NCBI RefSeq assembly: GCF_029689945.1
Contig: NZ_CP121451.1
Coordinates: 4,774,001 to 4,838,000 of the forward strand
Reading direction: 5' to 3'
DNA: 64,000 nt
From: Paenibacillus amylolyticus
Lineage (GTDB): Bacteria > Bacillota > Bacilli > Paenibacillales > Paenibacillaceae
Positions 50,287 through 62,018 of this stretch are shown one piece after another. The notes beneath the pieces were generated by a model that saw nothing but the letters and a program-made list of their open reading frames with translations, was not told where the DNA came from and ran no database searches. A program made the position numbers and the translations under genes. Each line of letters opens with the position of its first letter. The stretch's first letter is position 1.

Positions 50287-50388
50287 TTACCCGGTTTTGT
50301 AATTTAGTCTGGTACATATGCCCTTCTCTGGAGAATCAAACGGTAGACTGGACTTTATTGAGGACAGAATTAACGCCCTGGATTTCAC
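50287..50388 (-). CDS. 33-codon ORF upstream of the S8 protease
   Basis: A GTG at 50388 is preceded by a perfect AAAGGAGGTG at 9-base spacing, the strongest site near here. It encodes 33 residues starting MKSRALILSSIKSSLPFDSPE and ending NYKTG. Its stop codon lies immediately before the protease ribosome-binding site (AAAGGAG), 15 bases ahead of the TTG start. The order suggests a leader peptide or coupled small protein. There is no clear signal sequence. Expression is inferred only from the site. Confidence 0.5.
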   Translation of the reverse strand: MKSRALILSSIKSSLPFDSPEKGICTRLNYKTG

Positions 50389-51278
50389 ATAAGCCTCACC
50401 TCCTTTACAGGTCTGGTTAGGGAACAGTAGGGTCAGAAGAGATATACAGTTCAATCTATGTTTTTTACTTGGAAGTATAGGAGATTAGGAACGACTTGGG
50501 TTAAGACGTAGAACTAAAAGGTTGGGTGTTTGGGTCATGCAACGAGAGTGAATGTCTATAAGCATTCATGTGGAAGGGTAATCAGGAGCGTTAGCAGAAC
50601 GCTTGCCAAGGAGTAGTGAATACGAATTTGGATTGTGTTTCGAGTAAGTTAGGAACATTTTTATTACATATACTAGGCAATTAGGAATTTAATTGGATTT
50701 TATTGGTATAGTATAGAATCATTATTCGATATATACAAGCATTTTATTGAAAAATATAGAAAATAAGCCTATTAAATGCTTTTATGTGTCTCATGTCGCT
50801 TACGCCTTCATGCTCTTTTTTCGCAATTATGCATTCTGTTTGGCTTAATGAACAGATTTAGTAGTTCTATGAAACTACGTATTGATGGTCAGGGTTACTT
50901 TTCAAATCAAGGGGCCAAATAGACATCTATTCTGCTGTTACCTTTTTCGTTCATGGTGCGTTGGCATCGTGGGGACCTTCTCCTTGACCTTCTCATCTTA
51001 TAAATGTTATTTTGTGAACTATATATGAATAAAGTATATATTTAACAAAAATAGTATAGATAATCCTGCAAATCGTATTGTATATATTTGGTATTAAATG
51101 TACGATTATCTTGCAACATACATTTGGCGCCAGATCAACCTTACTCTCATCCTAGGAAATGACGGTGAGGAAAGCTACTGCTCTATTGATCTTTTGTCTT
51201 TTGATGAAAAGTATTTTAGTGAAAAGTACGAATTCTACTCTAATTTAAATTTTATATATCCTAAGGAGATGTTGAATT
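50389..51278. other. AT-rich intergenic region between protease and secreted orphan
   Basis: Almost 900 bases with no supported gene. It contains a minus-strand promoter for the protease unit (50710-50738). Close to 51012-51040 (TTGTGA, 17 bases, TATATA) and 51078-51106 (TTGTAT, 17 bases, TACGAT) are candidate plus-strand promoters for the secreted gene. A small GCGT/ACGC hairpin at 50587-50601 is of unknown use. An 87-codon frame at 51098-51361 lacks a site and is not called. Confidence 0.5.
50710..50738 (-). promoter_or_regulatory. Promoter candidate for the protease transcript
   Basis: On the minus strand TTGTAT (50733-50738) and TATACT (50710-50715) are 17 bases apart. It would give a leader of about 315 bases before the 33-codon ORF. 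Confidence 0.5.
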
Positions 51279-51713
51279 GTGAAAAAATATCAAAAAACAG
51301 CAATTGCAGCTCTTTCTTCCATGGCGATGCTCTTAGCATCTGTTCCAGCGGTATTCGCTGATGAAGCTCTTACGGTAACTAACCCTTCCTCCCAGGAAGT
51401 TCAGACACAACAACAGTCCCAAGCACAAGATATTAATATTTTTGCTCAAAATCCCATAAAAGAATATTTCAATGGAGGATATAGTACTGATATCTACTTG
51501 AGTGGAAGTGTCACCTTTAGGTTTAATCCTCTTACAACAGGGGAATACGTGTTTAATGTTATAGATATGACTGGAAAACTGAAGGGAGATGGAAGAGTAA
51601 TCGTGTCTGATTATGGTACGAAAAGCATCACTCTTGGGAACTTGATTGGGTATCATAAAATTATAGCTTACTCCCCCAATGGTTATGGTGGAAGCTATGA
51701 CATTTACTACTAA
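51279..51713 (+). CDS. Small secreted protein of unknown function
   Basis: 144 residues from a GTG at 51279 (AAGGAG 10 bases upstream). A clear signal peptide (MKKYQKTAIAALSSMAMLLA, cleavage after VFA near residue 27) precedes a Ser/Gln-rich linker (SSQEVQTQQQSQAQ). A beta-rich domain of about 80 residues follows, ending in YGGSYDIYY. The mature part resembles the compact beta-sandwiches (pre-peptidase C-terminal or calcium-free lectin-like) of secreted proteins, but I do not recognise it. Local base composition is more AT-rich than its neighbours, so it may be an acquisition. Confidence 0.75.
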   Translation: MKKYQKTAIAALSSMAMLLASVPAVFADEALTVTNPSSQEVQTQQQSQAQDINIFAQNPIKEYFNGGYSTDIYLSGSVTFRFNPLTTGEYVFNVIDMTGKLKGDGRVIVSDYGTKSITLGNLIGYHKIIAYSPNGYGGSYDIYY

Positions 51714-51756
51714 TGCTTGGTAGTACTAGCTATTACAGCTATGTATTAAAAACTCA

Positions 51757-51786
51757 AACCCCATGGCTCTTATGAGTCATGGGGTT
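51757..51786. terminator. Bidirectional hairpin terminator between convergent genes
   Basis: AACCCCATG (51757-51765) pairs perfectly with CATGGGGTT (51778-51786), with an inner CTC/GAG stem. It lies between the secreted orphan and the convergent collagen-like gene. The T run is weak. Confidence 0.65.
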
Positions 51787-51843
51787 ACTTTATGATTTTG
51801 AAAGAAACGATTGAGTCGGCCCCAGATCAACATGTATATCTCA

Positions 51844-53205
<1,362 letters not shown>

Positions 53206-53530
53206 CTCGATCAGAAGCGAAACATTGTGTGGAGTCGGATTGGCAAAAACCTGTACAATGGCTCCTTTTAACTCGCCAATCAGCTTGAAAAGTAATTCAG
53301 CTTCGATTTCAAAGCACTGGTGATGTTCTTCTCCTCCTCAGTGAGTCAAATTACTACTTAATACGAAGTCGGTCGAGCCATACTGACAGCACTTACATGA
53401 ATTATATTCACAATATGAACTGAATATTTCTATCCATAAGTGGACAACTCAAAGAGCGCTATCCATTGAGTACGAAACTCCTGGATGCGCCCTTTTTTGA
53501 TATAACCGTTCTCAAAATGATCTTTGTTGA
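53206..53530. other. Region holding the unresolved 5' end of the BclB-like gene
   Basis: On the minus strand 53206-53330 reads in frame with the collagen gene as coding sequence, after a GAGGAGG-type site at 53320-53335 but without an ATG, GTG or TTG in frame. The rest (53340-53520) is AT-rich spacer in which the promoter should lie and the fucosidase (minus) ends. Confidence 0.6.
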
Positions 53531-54987
53531 TTAGTCCAATTCAATTTTGAAAACAATCGGTGCATTACTCTTCACAGTTGTCGTTGTAATCGTCAGTGCG
53601 TCCGTGGTTCTCTCCCATTGCGGTTTTTCCTCGTATCCAAGTACCTGAATGTCTTGAATAACCCCTTGATAATGATGAGAACCTTCCTTCAGCGATTTAA
53701 TGTGAATCACTCCGTTATCCGGGTAGGCAAGCACAGTGGCATACAGATGGCTTTCTTTTAACGTAAACCGTATATCTTCACTTGTAAATATCTTCGTATC
53801 TCCATCCGTGAATTGCCCTTCCTTCACCTCTGTCGGTCCCTCGCCAAACGTGCGCCAGAAAGTCGTATCATAGATCGCTTCCCCATTCACTTCCAGCCAC
53901 TTGCCGATGCTGAGCAGAATGTCGCGATCCTCATCCGGTATACTGCCGTCTGCTTTGGGGCCAATGTTCAGCAGCAAATTTCCGTTTTTGCTTACAATAT
54001 CGACGAGATCCCGAATGATCTCCTCAGCCGTTTTATAGTTATTATTTTCCGTGTAACACCATGAGTTTTTAGCGACAGCCGTATCCGTTTGCCAAAAATA
54101 GGGCTTGAGCTCAGCGAATTGTCCCCGTTCCACATCCGGCACGGCACTTCCGAACATATAAGCCTCATGTTTATAATTGATCGCTACAGGTACGCCCCAT
54201 TCGTCACCTTTGTTATAGTAATAGGCTGCGAATTTCTTAAGATACGGTTTGAACGCAACCGTTTGAATCCACCAATCAAAATAGAAGACCTTCGGCTGGT
54301 ATTGATCCACCAGTTCACAGCATCGAATCAGCCAGTCTTCCAGATACTCTTCGGTTGGAGGCGAACCATACAGATCATGATGATCCGGCTCAGGCATGGC
54401 TGGCCAATAGAAATCCCCACGCTCCAGGGGTTCTTTGATATCGGAATCAAACTCCTTCCCGTGAGACATGAAGAACCAGTGCTCCGCGCGGTGAGACGAC
54501 ACACATAAGGTCAACCCTTGCTTCTCATACGCGGCCTTCATCTCACCCAGAAGATCCCGTTTGGGGCCCATTTCATATGTGTTATAGTGAGAGATAGAGC
54601 TCTTGTACATCTGAAAGCCATCATGATGCTCTGCCACGGGCATAACATATTTGGCTCCAGCCTGTTTGAATAACGTTGCCCATTCGTCTGCATCGAACTT
54701 CTCTGCACGAAACATTGGAATGAAATCTTTATATCCAAATTCCTTATGAGGTCCATACACCGCGAGGTGATGCTCATACGCTTTGGTGCCTTGTATGTAC
54801 ATATTTCGCGAATACCATTCGCTATCATAGGCCGGTACAGAATACAGTCCCCAGTGGATGAATATGCCGAATTTCGCTTTGGGTACCATTCGGGAACTTG
54901 AAAAGCGCTCAGCGAACTCCAGTTGTCCTTGAATTTGCCGTTCGCAATCGTTGCTTCAATCTGTTGCATATATTCATGTTTGTCCAT
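53531..54987 (-). CDS. GH29 alpha-L-fucosidase, frameshifted near the N-terminus
   Basis: Restored length is 485 residues, no signal peptide. The family start is KFGIFIHWGLYSVPAYDSEWY. The nucleophile is probably the Asp in KVFYFDWWIQ, and other features are HHDGFQMYKS and LLLNIGPKADGSIP. The first 35 residues (MDKHEYMQQIEATIANGKF) read in another frame; one C missing from the plus-strand GGG at 54882-54884 joins PEWYPK to AKFGIF. It removes alpha-linked fucose from glycans inside the cell. The divergent AraC gene at 55110 is its likely regulator. Confidence 0.92.
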
Positions 54988-55109
54988 GTGATGTTGTCAT
55001 CCCTTCTGTTATCGTCTGTAGTTGTATTGTAGTGCTGAGACCGAAGGATAAACATGCAGAACATTAACTTTTAGATGGACAATAATAACCTTGTATGGAG
55101 ATGAAAAGT

Positions 55110-55954
55110 ATGAATCACCAAACTTTGCTCACGAACTACCTGTCCAATCTCCAAGTCGAATTATTTATGGTCAATTACAATCGATGTGATACGGACTGGC
55201 GGGATCTGGATTACACGCCCGATTACAGCAAGTTTTATTTCATATGTGAAGGCGAGGGTTGGCTCAAGATTGGCGATGAGGAATATTACCCTGCGCCTAA
55301 TCAGCTTATTTTAATGCCTGAGGGAATCAAACAATCCTACTCCGCCATTAATGACCGTCCGTTTCTCAAATATTGGTGTCACTTTAGTGCGAAGGTTGGG
55401 GAATCAATCTGTTCCAAATTCTGAAATTGCCCCACATCTGCACGATAGATCAACCTGAGTTGATCCAAGACATTTTCAGCAGCATCCTTACATATGCAAA
55501 ATCCGGTGAAATCTATGCTCATATGATGGCCAAGAGCAAATTGACCGAGTTACTGTCCCGCTATCTCATGAATCTGGATCTGGAACAGATCTCGTTCATT
55601 AACGTGCCTGTCATGGAGAAATTGTCTGCCATTCTGGCTTACATTGATTCCAATATCGAAGAGAATATCTCGGTACAGGATCTGGCCCAGATCGCTTACA
55701 TGCATCCCAATTATTTCATTCGATTCTTCAAGCAGCAGATCGGCCTTCCTCCGATCCTCTACATAGCTGGCAAAAAAATCGATAAAGCCAAGGAGCTGCT
55801 GACCTGTACCCCGAACACAATAACTGCCATCGCAGAGCATCTCGGGTTTAGTGATTTGTACTATTTCTCCAGACAGTTCAAAAAGCATACCGGACTCACA
55901 CCAACGGAATACCGCAGACAAAAAACGATAGTCACAACGAAACACGGTTTATAA
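55110..55954 (+). CDS. AraC-family regulator, divergent from fucosidase, frameshifted
   Basis: Restored length is 281 residues. ATG at 55110 has GGAG 9 bases upstream. An N-terminal cupin sensor (FYFICEGEGWLKIGDEEYYPA) precedes a C-terminal AraC domain (SVQDLAQIAYMHPNYFIRFFK and TITAIAEHLGFSDLYYFSRQFK). The frame is lost near 55405-55411 after KVGES; one added A gives NLFQILKLPH. It probably activates the divergent alpha-L-fucosidase in response to its sugar. Confidence 0.85.
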
Positions 55955-55980
55955 ATAAGCTCAGTTCAGAGAGAGTTCCC

Positions 55981-57086
55981 TCATTTGGAACTCCCTCCTA
56001 TAGTTCTGTTTATATCTGCAGACCTGTTTCTGTTTACTAGTTCATGCTGAGTTGCTTTTTTGAGTTCTCTCAAATAAGCGTAGCCATAGTTTTGATCCGG
56101 TTCAAGATATGCCCCCTCGGCCCATTCATTCCAGGCATTAACAAAAAGATATTCACTTTGGTACAATGTCCTTGCTCTCTCCATCTGTCTTGATAGATAC
56201 AGTCCAAATTTCTCTGGAGTTGCACCGAGTGTACTCTGTCCATCAACGCCTCTGCGCGGTGTATTGTCCCAATTGACAAAAGCGCCTGGGTAGACAATTT
56301 CTCCGTTACGGTGTGGTGTTCGTTCCAGAATGGAGGACCATACCTTGTCGTAATTCACGGCAATATGCTGCTGGCCCTTGATGTTCATTTCGATCCAGAT
56401 CCCATTCATATGTCCATGTGCAAATGTATAATGCGGTTCAAATTCCATGCTTGCATCAAAGATCTGATGATTACTTGTAGGGAATCCGCCAATGGTCTGT
56501 ACAACATGAATGCCTTCCAGACCTTGCTCCAGAGCCAACTCTCGCCAAAACTGTATCATTTCCTCACATCGAGGGATGCTGGCTGGCCGATAGATCAGAA
56601 ATAATGGCTTTCCTTCCACTCGAATATATCGCTTATCCTTAAATGCCATTACCAGATAATTAAAGTGTTCTTCCCAATCATCCCGATCCCCATAATTTTG
56701 CGCCATGAGAATATCCGATTCCTGCCCATCCCACTTTCTGGTCCAGGTTTCATTTGCCCAGGACAAACAAAATGGAAAATCAGGCTCTCCGCTGTTCAAT
56801 ATTTCATTAACCGGTTTTTCCAGCAAACGCTTGCCTCTGAACCAGTAATGATAATAACAAAACCCATAAATGCCATGATGTTTGGCTGTTTCTGCTTGCC
56901 ACTTTCGTACATCAGGATTGGAAAGATCATAATATTTCCCCGAAATGGCTGGTTAGGTTGATGATGACCTGAATATAAAGGAGTGGCTTTTTTAACATTG
57001 GTCCATTCCGTAAAACCGTCTCCCCACCAACGGTCATTCTCCTTAATCCGGTGAAACTGGGGCAGATGCAGAGCAATAATCTTCAA
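55981..57086 (-). CDS. WbsX-like glycan-synthesis protein (GH99-like fold), frameshifted
   Basis: Restored length is 368 residues. Start is a TTG at 57086 (GGAGG 8 bases upstream) giving [21 protein letters not shown]. The family motif [19 protein letters not shown] is followed by [15 protein letters not shown] and [15 protein letters not shown] once the frame is repaired; one base is short near 56938-56941. Later motifs are [18 protein letters not shown] and [17 protein letters not shown]. Family members act in polysaccharide or glycoprotein assembly. It lies 59 bases after the CgeB-like gene in the same direction. Confidence 0.87.
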
Positions 57087-57145
57087 CCCGAACGCCTCCA
57101 ATGCAGCAACATGATGCAGTCTGCACGCCTGTGATTCTTGATGGT

Positions 57146-58342
57146 TTATATATAAATGATATCCAACAGTCGCAGTGTTTTTTGCAGATGGGATTGATTG
57201 TATTTCATGTATGCCAGGGCATGACTCGCGGCCAGTCTTCTTGCATCGATACTCTGCCAGTAGTGTTCAAACTTCTGAAGGAGTTCTTCGCAGGAGGCGA
57301 ATTGTTGGAAAAAACTAAAATCCACCACGTTACTCTGATTCGCCGAGGGCCCTATGAGCTGAAACGTCCCGCATGCAGCAATTTCCATCACGTGTTTGAT
57401 GGATTCTCCACTATGAATAACGATTTTGCTTCCGTTATAGTACATCTGGCGAGCTTCTTGACTGTGAACCGGGTTGAAATCTCCTAGCGGTGCCCAGCCC
57501 TTCCCATCCACCCGAACCATCTTGTCATTCAGCAGACCGGATGTGGCCAAAGTCGTTACCATGCTATCCGGTTCCGCATCCCCGATGATATACACATCTG
57601 ACTCGTACTCCGAGGGGACCGCTTGCGGACAGAATATATGGGGATCAGGCGGCATTAACAGTTCATTCCGAGCAGAGCCTGCCAGATGCTGCTGATGGTC
57701 AATCATTGACCATGAATGCTGCACAAAGACATGATCAATCCACGGCAATATGGCATCGCTTTGACTTCCATTTTGATTCGGAGACAACCAGATTGCTACT
57801 GGGACGGTTGATTCTTTTAACGCTGTGATATTCTCATTCGGCAATTGTTCATCACTTCCAATAATCAGAATCAGGTCAACCTCCATTGCAGACAGACTGG
57901 CTGAAACGGATTCTATATATTTAATCTCATTTACATGCCTCACGAGATGTTTAAGACTTTGTTCAATCAGTACACAATGTGATGACATTTCCCGGTCATT
58001 ACACGGTGTAATCAACAGTACATTTAGCTCTTTATAGATCACTTTGGACTTTACTCGATTAGATGCATGTTCCTCCTGCATCATTTTCAGCCATTGTTGC
58101 TTGAGCTCTAACTGCTGTTCTGCCATATGCTTGCGCATGGATTTGAGTTTTCGGTTCAGTACGCCATGCATCTGTCTCAGAAATAACTGGTTTGCATCGT
58201 GAACTGAACGATTCTTTTTGACAGACTTCACTTGCATTTTTGACTTCTTTCGGATAACAAACCCTCCCGTTCCAGGCGTAAACATTCTCTGCCTACAATA
58301 TGCAAGGAATAGTGGCATGGTTTCTTTTATGGACTGCTTCAC
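57146..58342 (-). CDS. CgeB-like glycosyltransferase, spore maturation type
   Basis: Up to 398 residues. The C-terminal two-thirds match CgeB/GT-B family features: [19 protein letters not shown], a linker with [10 protein letters not shown], then [72 protein letters not shown]. The first 100 residues are basic and helical, with a GTG at 58342 that has a poor site; an internal ATG at 58237 is an alternative start. It probably adds sugar to a spore-surface protein. It is oriented with the WbsX gene and away from the 12-residue-repeat protein. Confidence 0.8.
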   Translation of the reverse strand: MKQSIKETMPLFLAYCRQRMFTPGTGGFVIRKKSKMQVKSVKKNRSVHDANQLFLRQMHGVLNRKLKSMRKHMAEQQLELKQQWLKMMQEEHASNRVKSKVIYKELNVLLITPCNDREMSSHCVLIEQSLKHLVRHVNEIKYIESVSASLSAMEVDLILIIGSDEQLPNENITALKESTVPVAIWLSPNQNGSQSDAILPWIDHVFVQHSWSMIDHQQHLAGSARNELLMPPDPHIFCPQAVPSEYESDVYIIGDAEPDSMVTTLATSGLLNDKMVRVDGKGWAPLGDFNPVHSQEARQMYYNGSKIVIHSGESIKHVMEIAACGTFQLIGPSANQSNVVDFSFFQQFASCEELLQKFEHYWQSIDARRLAASHALAYMKYNQSHLQKTLRLLDIIYI

Positions 58343-58446
58343 TCGCTCTTCATTGCAAAACGGGCTTTATCTCGAACAGATAATGTGTGGTCACCCGGAT
58401 CGGTTCAGATCTTGTCCTCATAGAATATAAGAATACGATATGGGAG

Positions 58447-58855
58447 ATGATGTCATTGCCAACTTTTGATAGTATCCTTGTCACCGGCAATCAGACGATA
58501 AATCAGAATTTACAGGTTAATGGTAATCAAACTGTTGGTGTTGATCTGCAAGTCAATGGCAGTCAGACCATAGCAGGCAGCCTGCAGATCAACGCCAGCT
58601 CCTCGATTGTCAATCATTTGGGTGTAGGCGGAGTAGTCCAAGCTGGAGATAGCGTCAAGGCTGCTGACACAATTAATGGCCCTTAATCAGCCTACGCTTC
58701 CCGTGTCTCTACCAACTCTGCAACAGTTCAGATATTACAATCCTGGTGTTGCGGGTCAACCCGGTCTGGTCTTAACAGGAACCGCTGGCAACCAATATAT
58801 TCTGTTCGTTGATGAGAGTAGTGGAACACCCCATCTTGCCATTCAACCGGTATAA
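58447..58855 (+). CDS. Repeat protein with four 12-residue beta units, frameshifted or overlapping pair
   Basis: Starting at the ATG at 58447 it reads about 77 residues with 12-residue repeats (GNQTINQNLQVN, GNQTVGVDLQVN, GSQTIAGSLQIN, ASSSIVNHLGVG), which predict a small parallel beta-helix. It stops in INGP. Another frame from the ATG at 58676 gives MALNQPTLPVSLPTLQQFRYYN then a Gly-rich C-terminus ending HLAIQPV. Removing one C at 58680-58682 joins them into 135 residues. It may equally be an overlapping second ORF. No known family; the neighbouring glycosyltransferases suggest a surface-exposed carrier, which is inference. Confidence 0.65.
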
Positions 58856-58881
58856 TACGATCCGTCCACAGGCCAATGTCA

Positions 58882-58928
58882 GCAAAAGAAGCGATATCCG
58901 TCAGCATTCCGGATATCGCTTCTTTTGC
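58882..58928. terminator. Perfect 19-base-pair bidirectional terminator
   Basis: Arms 58882-58900 and 58910-58928 are exact complements (start GCAAAAGAAGCG) around a nine-base loop. T-rich tracts follow on both strands. It lies between the convergent repeat protein and the GH30 gene. Confidence 0.88.
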
Positions 58929-58968
58929 TTTATTTTATGAAGATATAACCTGGTATAACTCAGTCCAT

Positions 58969-60317
58969 TTATACATCTGTGATCAATACGGACAAGACAC
59001 TCTTGCTTTTCAGCTGGAACTTCATCAATTCATCGTCGCGCAGCTTAACCTGTACGTTGCCAGTCTCCTCCCCATCATTGAAGAGGACTAATGCTACGGA
59101 ACCATCGGCATTTTTGAAAGCCACAGAATAAATGCTATCATCACTGGATATTGATTCAATCCGAACAGCCTTGGGACGGATCAGAGCACTAAAATGGGCC
59201 AGGGCATAATAATCAAGTGTATACGTAAGTTCCTGGGTTTGTTGATTCACCTGAACGATCCCACGACACGTACTGCGGCCAAATCCCGGAACAGTCGGCC
59301 CATTGTTCTCATCAAGTGCCATATTCCATAGTACAAATGACTTGCTGTAATTACGAAGAATCTGAATTCCTGTTCGTATCACATTCGAGAAGGCCTGTTC
59401 AAATGGCGGGATCCACTCGCCGCCCGAGCCTTCGGTGAAGTGCACTTCTTTGCCTGCAAAGGCTTCGTATACCTTCGTTTGAGCAGATGCATCGCCTCCG
59501 TACCAGTGCCAGGCTACGCCGTCAACTTCCTCTCCGGCTTGTTCCAGCACGGTGAGTGGATAGTCCGGTTGATCCCAGTTGTGATCGTAACAGAGAATTT
59601 TGGTTGGAATATCGTTACGAACAAAGGCTGGTTTGAGATGGTTTTGAATAAAGTCTGCTTGTGCTTCGGCCGGCATCAACATACCTGGATAATGCCCCGG
59701 TTCATATAGCGCCTCATTCTGTGGTGTGATGGCATGGATGGGTAATCCATGCGCTGTATACGCTTGAATATATTTCACAAAATATTCGGCATATACGGAT
59801 ACCATTCCGTCTTCAATTGACCGGTAATCATGGAGCAACTCGTTTTCATCCAGCCGGGTGCACTCCATGGTGAAGCAAACAGTTTCAATTCAGGATTCAT
59901 TGCTAATGCTTGTTGGGTTAAAGGAATAACATCCTCTTCATCATGTGCAATGCTGAAATGGGTTAATTCTGGATCTGTTTGCTGTTCTGGCATATCGTTA
60001 TAACTGTATACCGTTCTGGCATAGTCCGAAGCCCCCATCGGATTGCGAATGACCGAGAGCCCAATGCCTTTCTCCGGATGGAACAGCCGGGACATGAGTT
60101 CATCCCGCTGCTCCTCGTTCAAGATTTGATGGATCAGATAGGCAGAAGAATCGGTAAACGAAGCACCAAATCCGTCCATTTCCTGATACGTTAGCTGATC
60201 ATCCAGTCGAATCGTCGTTGTCTTCAGATCAGGGGAATGAGGTTGCAATTGATCCACGGACACAGGTACAAATAATTCATCTTCTCCTGTTGATTTGTAC
60301 ATTTTGAATGTAGTCAT
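58969..60317 (-). CDS. GH30-family glycoside hydrolase, frameshifted
   Basis: Restored length is 449 residues, no signal peptide. The N-terminal strand TYQEMDGFGASFTDSSAYLI is the family's start, with IRNPMGASDYAR-type core. The acid/base Glu is in AITPQNEALYEP and the nucleophile in EVHFTEGSGGEW. One A missing from the plus-strand TTTT at 59843-59846 breaks the frame; repair reads APGWMKNELLHDYRSIEDG. Start at ATG 60317 has AAGGAG 6 bases upstream. GH30 members cleave beta-1,6-glucan, glucosylceramide or xylan-type links. The adjacent transporter suggests an imported oligosaccharide. Confidence 0.9.
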
Positions 60318-60339
60318 AGAATTCTCCTTCATGTTTCTA

Positions 60340-61982
60340 TTATTGAATGCCCAGTTTCTCTTTGTTCCGTTTCATCTTTTCACTGCGTACCTTCACAATT
60401 TCTTCCCAGCGATTTTCACCTAAAAATGACTTGTAAGCTCGAATGCATTGTCATATGAGGCATCATCCTTGGACCGTACCATGCTGACCAGCGTTGTATT
60501 CCATTTCGTATTAATTGCTGACAACGCACGAGCTTCAGGTGTACCTTGATCCGGGCTAATATTCTCCAGAATGAAATGTGGTTTCAGCTTGCCTTTGCCC
60601 CACTCCTGCATCTGTTTAATCGCTTCCGGAAATGCATCTGCACTGAGTGCTTTGTGACGATCATGACCGAAGAACATAAACTCACCCATCCGATAATCCT
60701 TTTTGAATTGATCCGCATTATTCAGTTGCAGATCTTTTACCGCTGGCAGCAACTCTACAGTTCCGTCCGACTTGGTTTGGTAGGTTTCACCCTCGATCCC
60801 GTAATTCATGAGTGTCTGGCCTTCTTCACTTAATAAATAGGTGAATATCTGAATTGCCTTGGCCGGATCTTTGCAATCCTTGGAGATGTAATTGATCATC
60901 CACCCCGTTATCCCCGATTGATTCAAAGTTGGTGCGTTGCCTTTGGTGCTCTGCGGTCCATCAATAGCGACATATTCTTTGCCCGGATTGGCACTCATGT
61001 AGATTTGCAGGTTCCCGCCTTGTTGAGGTGTACCATCAAGCAACATGGTCGCGTATTTACCGGACTTTACTTTTTCCTCAAAAGCCGTTCCATCATCGGC
61101 AAAACTATCATCACTGATATTGCCGTCTCTGTACACGGTGTTCAGTGTCTTCAGCCACGTAAGGTAATCTTCATCCAGATTACGATCGTAAAATTCTCCC
61201 GATTCGGTCTCCAGCGGAACGCCGATGAAATCTTGCAACGTATCCCCGAGTGACCCTGTTCCTTCACCAATAGAGTTGAATCCAAACGGAATCAGTGCAG
61301 GGAACTCTTGCTTAATTCGTTTCATCACGCTCTGGAATTCTTCTGGCGTTCCAATGACCGGACTACCCAAAGCTTCATACACATCCTTACGAATGACAAA
61401 TGCCGTTTTGGCAGGAATGTTACCGCTATCATAATCCTCTTGTGTATTGGAATAGTTCGGGTAACCATAGGTTTTGCCATCCGCCAACTGGAACCAGTTC
61501 AATGTATCCGCAGCAGCAACTTTATTGAAGTAGGGATCATATCTTTCTGCCAGATCGTTCAGCGGCATGGCCCAGGTTGCAGCTTTTTGCACCACAGGAG
61601 AGTTGGAGTCAAATACGGTCAGCAAGTCAGGCATATCTCCACCTGCGAAAAAGGTATTTAACTTGGTATCATCACCCGTGATGAATTTAATATTGATATT
61701 CAGATCCTCTTTGATTTTCTTCGTGACAATATCCTTGCCAAAATCGGTGTTCCACCAGTCTGCATTGACGTACCACGTCAGATCGGTAGCCTCTTCTTTT
61801 TTATCCAACTGCCAAGCCGGCTTCTCCGGGTCTACCGTATACCGATCTTCAATGGACACCCAGTTGCCTTCACCGGAGCCCCCGGATCCACCGCTGCAAC
61901 CTGTTATCATAAGTACGGCTCCAAGCAATGTCGCGAACAATGTGAGCCCTTTTTTTCCTGATGCCTTGTTCAACTTCAACAT
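60340..61982 (-). CDS. Family 1 extracellular solute-binding lipoprotein (YtcQ/LplA type), frameshifted at C-terminus
   Basis: Restored length is 547 residues. The lipoprotein signal MLKLNKASGKKGLTLFATLL ends in MITGC|SGG. The mature protein has a GDMPDLLTVFDSNSPVVQ hinge region and the large YtcQ-type insert typical of Paenibacillus. At FELTSHF the frame stops; one base short near 60436-60440 gives FEAYKSFLGENRWEEIVKV and a stop at 60340. It binds an oligosaccharide for the two permeases encoded upstream. Confidence 0.9.
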
Positions 61983-62018
61983 GTTTTATTCCTCCTCAAG
62001 ATGGGGTGTTTGTTGCTC

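Noticed and set aside
50389..51278. Riboswitch or c-di-GMP-type RNA upstream of the protease or secreted gene
   Set aside because: Only small unconvincing hairpins were found, and no conserved riboswitch core was recognised.
51098..51361. 87-codon open frame preceding and overlapping the secreted orphan
   Set aside because: It overlaps the well-supported signal peptide gene in another frame, has no ribosome-binding site and no recognisable domain.
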